A stretch of 64,000 nucleotides of DNA, taken from positions 56,001 to 120,000 of the forward strand of contig NZ_CAKAKO010000007.1 in NCBI RefSeq assembly GCF_916700565.1, read 5' to 3'. This document shows, in pieces, positions 59,863 through 64,000 of this stretch; the first letter of the stretch is position 1; every line of letters begins with the position of its first letter. The position numbers and the translations under genes were made by a program. Below the pieces are notes generated by a model. It worked only from the letters and a program-made list of their open reading frames with translations. It ran no database searches and was not told the origin of the DNA. The DNA comes from Xenophilus sp. Marseille-Q4582. GTDB lineage: Bacteria > Pseudomonadota > Gammaproteobacteria > Burkholderiales > Burkholderiaceae_C.

Positions 59863-61356
59863 GCCCTGAACAATTCAGTTGTCAGCTACAGATAGGCTGA
59901 CGTCGCCAGGAGCGGCCAGCAGTGCGGCGATGACCGCCTGCATCGATAACCCGAATCGGGCGCAATAAAGCCGCAGCGCGGCCAGGATCAGGCGCAGGTT
60001 ATGCCCGGCACCGCACATCACCGCGTGCAGCGCATCGCCCAGCGCACCCTTGAGCGGGTTGCGGCCCAGCCGCCCGTCCATCTTCATGTGCCCAATGGCC
60101 GGTTCGATGGCGCTGCGCCGCTTGATCATGGCCCTGAGCGTTCGGGTGATGCCCCGCTTTTGGCCCGACATCAGGATGCGCACACCTTCAACTTTCACAC
60201 CCCGGTAGCCCTTGTCCACGATTGCCGTGGCGGGCGGCCTGTCCGTGCCAGTGAGGATGCCCACCTGCTCCAGTGTCTCAGCCAGGGTGTGGCCGTCGTA
60301 GGGGTTGCCCGGCATGGAGCGCATGCCCACCACCAGGCCTTCCTTCAACGTGGTAGCGATGCTGACCTTCACGCCGAACTCGTACGGTGTCCTGGCTTTG
60401 CCTTTGCTGATGCATTCGACCTCGGGCGCGTGCAGGGCGTACAGCTTGTTCTTGTCCTTCGTGCGTTGACTGAGGATGCGGCCGGTGCGCTGCAGCAGGT
60501 CTTGGACCTTGGCCTGGGCCGCTTCGGGCAGCATGTGCAGTTGGCGGGCCACCTCGCGGTGCACGCGGCCAACCCGGGTGCGCAGTGTGCGAACGGCCTT
60601 GTTCATGCGCTTGAACTGCTTGGCGTGGGCGTAGCGCCCGATCTGCGCGGCCAGCCGTGGGGCGATGCGGTTGTAGTTCTGGCGCAGTTTCAGCCCATTG
60701 CCCTCGGCCACCTTGACCAGGTGCTGGCGGCTTCGCTCCAGCAGGCGGCTGTCGGTGGGGTGAGCGATAGCCTTGGGCATCACCGTGGTGTCCACGATCA
60801 CTTGCTGCACGCTGGCTTTCTTGATGACGCCACCACGCCGGGCGGCATCGATGCTGGCCGCCAGCAGCATCTCCACGCCTTCTTCCCCAACGCGCTTTCT
60901 CCAGCGCGTCAGGCTGGACGGGTCAATGGGCAGCTCGGTCTGCAGGTAGGTCTCGCCGCAGAAGAACTGCCAGTATGGGTTCTCCACCCAGGTGTTGACC
61001 ACCGCCTCGTCGGAGGCATCGAAGGTGTGCTGCAGGTACAGCAGCCCGGCGACCAGGCGCGGCGCCAAGGCGGGCCGCCCGCGCCCCGAAGTGAACGACA
61101 CCGCGAACGTGCGCTCGATCTCGGCCCAGTCGATCAGCGCGCCCAGCCTGACCAGCGGATGCTTCATGTTGATCTGCTCGTCCAGTCGTGGACGAAACAA
61201 CTCGCCCGTTTGCGGCTGCGAAGGCTTCGGACCCATCGGACTCCCCGGAGAAATTTGCAAGAAAACAGGCACTGGCAAGACCATACCTTGCAAATCCCGC
61301 GCCCATCAACTCGAAGAACAACCAGTCAGATCAAGGGCTTGCGAGTTGTTCAGGGC
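59863..61356 (-). mobile_element. IS5/IS1182-type insertion sequence (about 1.49 kb)
   Basis: Terminal inverted repeats GCCCTGAACAATTC (59863-59876) and its near copy at 61343-61356 (13 of 14 match) enclose one intact transposase gene. No target duplication could be identified. The element lies between fadD and the rRNA operon terminator. Confidence 0.8.
59875..61236 (-). CDS. Intact DDE transposase
   Basis: A 453-residue transposase starting at 61236 (MGPKPSQPQTGELFRPRL) with GGGGAG upstream. N-terminal DUF772-like part: HPLVRLGALIDWAEIERTF ... YWQFFCGETYLQTELP. Catalytic residues: VQQVIVDTTVMPKA, TAIVDKGYRGVKVEG and RRSAIEPAIGHMKMDGRLGRN. No frameshift is seen, so this copy could be active, unlike the two other IS in the window. 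Confidence 0.9.
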   Translation of the reverse strand: MGPKPSQPQTGELFRPRLDEQINMKHPLVRLGALIDWAEIERTFAVSFTSGRGRPALAPRLVAGLLYLQHTFDASDEAVVNTWVENPYWQFFCGETYLQTELPIDPSSLTRWRKRVGEEGVEMLLAASIDAARRGGVIKKASVQQVIVDTTVMPKAIAHPTDSRLLERSRQHLVKVAEGNGLKLRQNYNRIAPRLAAQIGRYAHAKQFKRMNKAVRTLRTRVGRVHREVARQLHMLPEAAQAKVQDLLQRTGRILSQRTKDKNKLYALHAPEVECISKGKARTPYEFGVKVSIATTLKEGLVVGMRSMPGNPYDGHTLAETLEQVGILTGTDRPPATAIVDKGYRGVKVEGVRILMSGQKRGITRTLRAMIKRRSAIEPAIGHMKMDGRLGRNPLKGALGDALHAVMCGAGHNLRLILAALRLYCARFGLSMQAVIAALLAAPGDVSLSVADN

Positions 61357-61429
61357 GGACTACCGATGTATCCGGCTTGGGACTCCAGCGGCAGAACTTG
61401 TGATGCACTGAAGGGAAATCCCAAAAGCA

Positions 61430-61464
61430 AAAATCCCAGCCGACAGATGGTCAGCTGGGATTTT
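61430..61464 (-). terminator. rRNA operon terminator
   Basis: An 11-base stem, AAAATCCCAGC (61430-61440) with GCTGGGATTTT (61454-61464), follows the 5S gene on the minus strand. It is followed by TTTTGCTTTT in that direction. Confidence 0.85.
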
Positions 61465-61472
61465 CTATAAAA

Positions 61473-61587
61473 GCCTGACGATGACCTACTTTCACACGGG
61501 AGTCCGCACTATCATCGGCGCTGAGTCGTTTCACTGTCCTGTTCGGGATGGGAAGGAGTGGGACCAACTCGCTATGGTCATCAGGCA
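61473..61587 (-). rRNA. rrf: 5S ribosomal RNA
   Basis: Read on the minus strand it begins TGCCTGATGACCATAGCGAG and contains CCCATCCCGAACAGGAC, the universal loop B-C core. It ends near CGTCAGGC, which pairs with the 5' end. About 115 bases, normal size. Confidence 0.95.
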
Positions 61588-61709
61588 TAACTGTTTGCTT
61601 GGCGTGACTTTGGGGTCACGCGAAGCGAATTCATAGAGTCTGATCAGCTTTTAATTAGTTTTGACTGCGTCACTTGGCATAACAGCCTTGATGCTTTTTG
61701 ATCAAGGTT
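61588..61709 (-). other. 23S-5S spacer
   Basis: About 120 bases with no gene. CCTTGAT-GCTTTTTG-ATCAAGG (61686-61707) forms a hairpin just after the 23S 3' end and may take part in processing. No tRNA is present in the spacer. Confidence 0.7.

Positions 61710-64000
<2,291 letters not shown>

Overview
The window comes from a high-GC bacterial chromosome. The 23S/5S rRNA at the right end, the many Bug-type solute receptors, the fabA-fabB pair, glyQ-glyS-gmhB-plsC-ygjP order and the Liu regulator/operator together suggest a betaproteobacterium of the order Burkholderiales, most likely family Comamonadaceae. That assignment is inference from gene content and was not tested by a database search. 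Nearly all genes are closely packed, with several ATGA/GTGA stop-start overlaps.

Layout. 1-11.7 kb: leucine/isovalerate catabolism (Liu) genes on the minus strand (AraC-type regulator divergent, then isovaleryl-CoA dehydrogenase, acyl-CoA synthetase, methylcrotonyl-CoA carboxylase beta, a DinB protein, methylglutaconyl-CoA hydratase, a DUF4126 membrane protein and methylcrotonyl-CoA carboxylase alpha, cut by the window edge). A CPA1 Na+/H+ antiporter is inserted in the opposite direction. 11.8-18 kb: a secreted phytase-like esterase, then a LeuC/LeuD-like hydratase, an isocitrate-lyase-superfamily lyase and a Bug receptor under a divergent IclR regulator, which looks like a small dicarboxylate pathway. 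18-22.9 kb: a SoxR regulator with its 19-bp-spacer promoter driving ridA and an MFS exporter, then thiC under a TPP riboswitch. 22.9-28.5 kb: HAD phosphatase, LysR, and a decaying operon (frameshifted Bug receptor, intact FAD oxidoreductase, shikimate-dehydrogenase-like remnant) ending at an IS5-family element.

28.5-37.6 kb: small nucleic-acid or zinc proteins, acyl-CoA dehydrogenase, flavin-binding protein, M20 peptidase, an internally deleted SDR, thiolase, carbonic anhydrase and liuR, followed divergently by a metallo-beta-lactamase-fold hydrolase and an LRR-protein kinase behind a 20-bp LiuR-type palindrome. 37.6-42.2 kb: a 267-bp inverted-repeat element, an OpgD/MdoG-type periplasmic glucan protein, an SDR, a dispersed intergenic repeat and a second IS that has replaced the last residues of ygjP. 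42.2-47.7 kb: the glyQ-glyS-gmhB-plsC-ygjP housekeeping operon. 48-59.8 kb: lipid kinase, phosphoesterase, ICMT-like methyltransferase, fabA-fabB, asparaginase, corC-lnt, GNAT, a lipase-like hydrolase and fadD. 59.9-64 kb: a third IS and the end of an rRNA operon (5S and most of 23S, minus strand).

The themes are acyl-CoA and branched-chain amino-acid catabolism (two separated Liu blocks), uptake of organic acids, and envelope lipid synthesis. Small-scale decay is frequent: one lost start codon, several single-base frameshifts, one internal deletion and one IS-made chimeric C-terminus. Some of the single-base changes could be sequencing errors. I found no tRNA gene, CRISPR array, prophage or plasmid functions.
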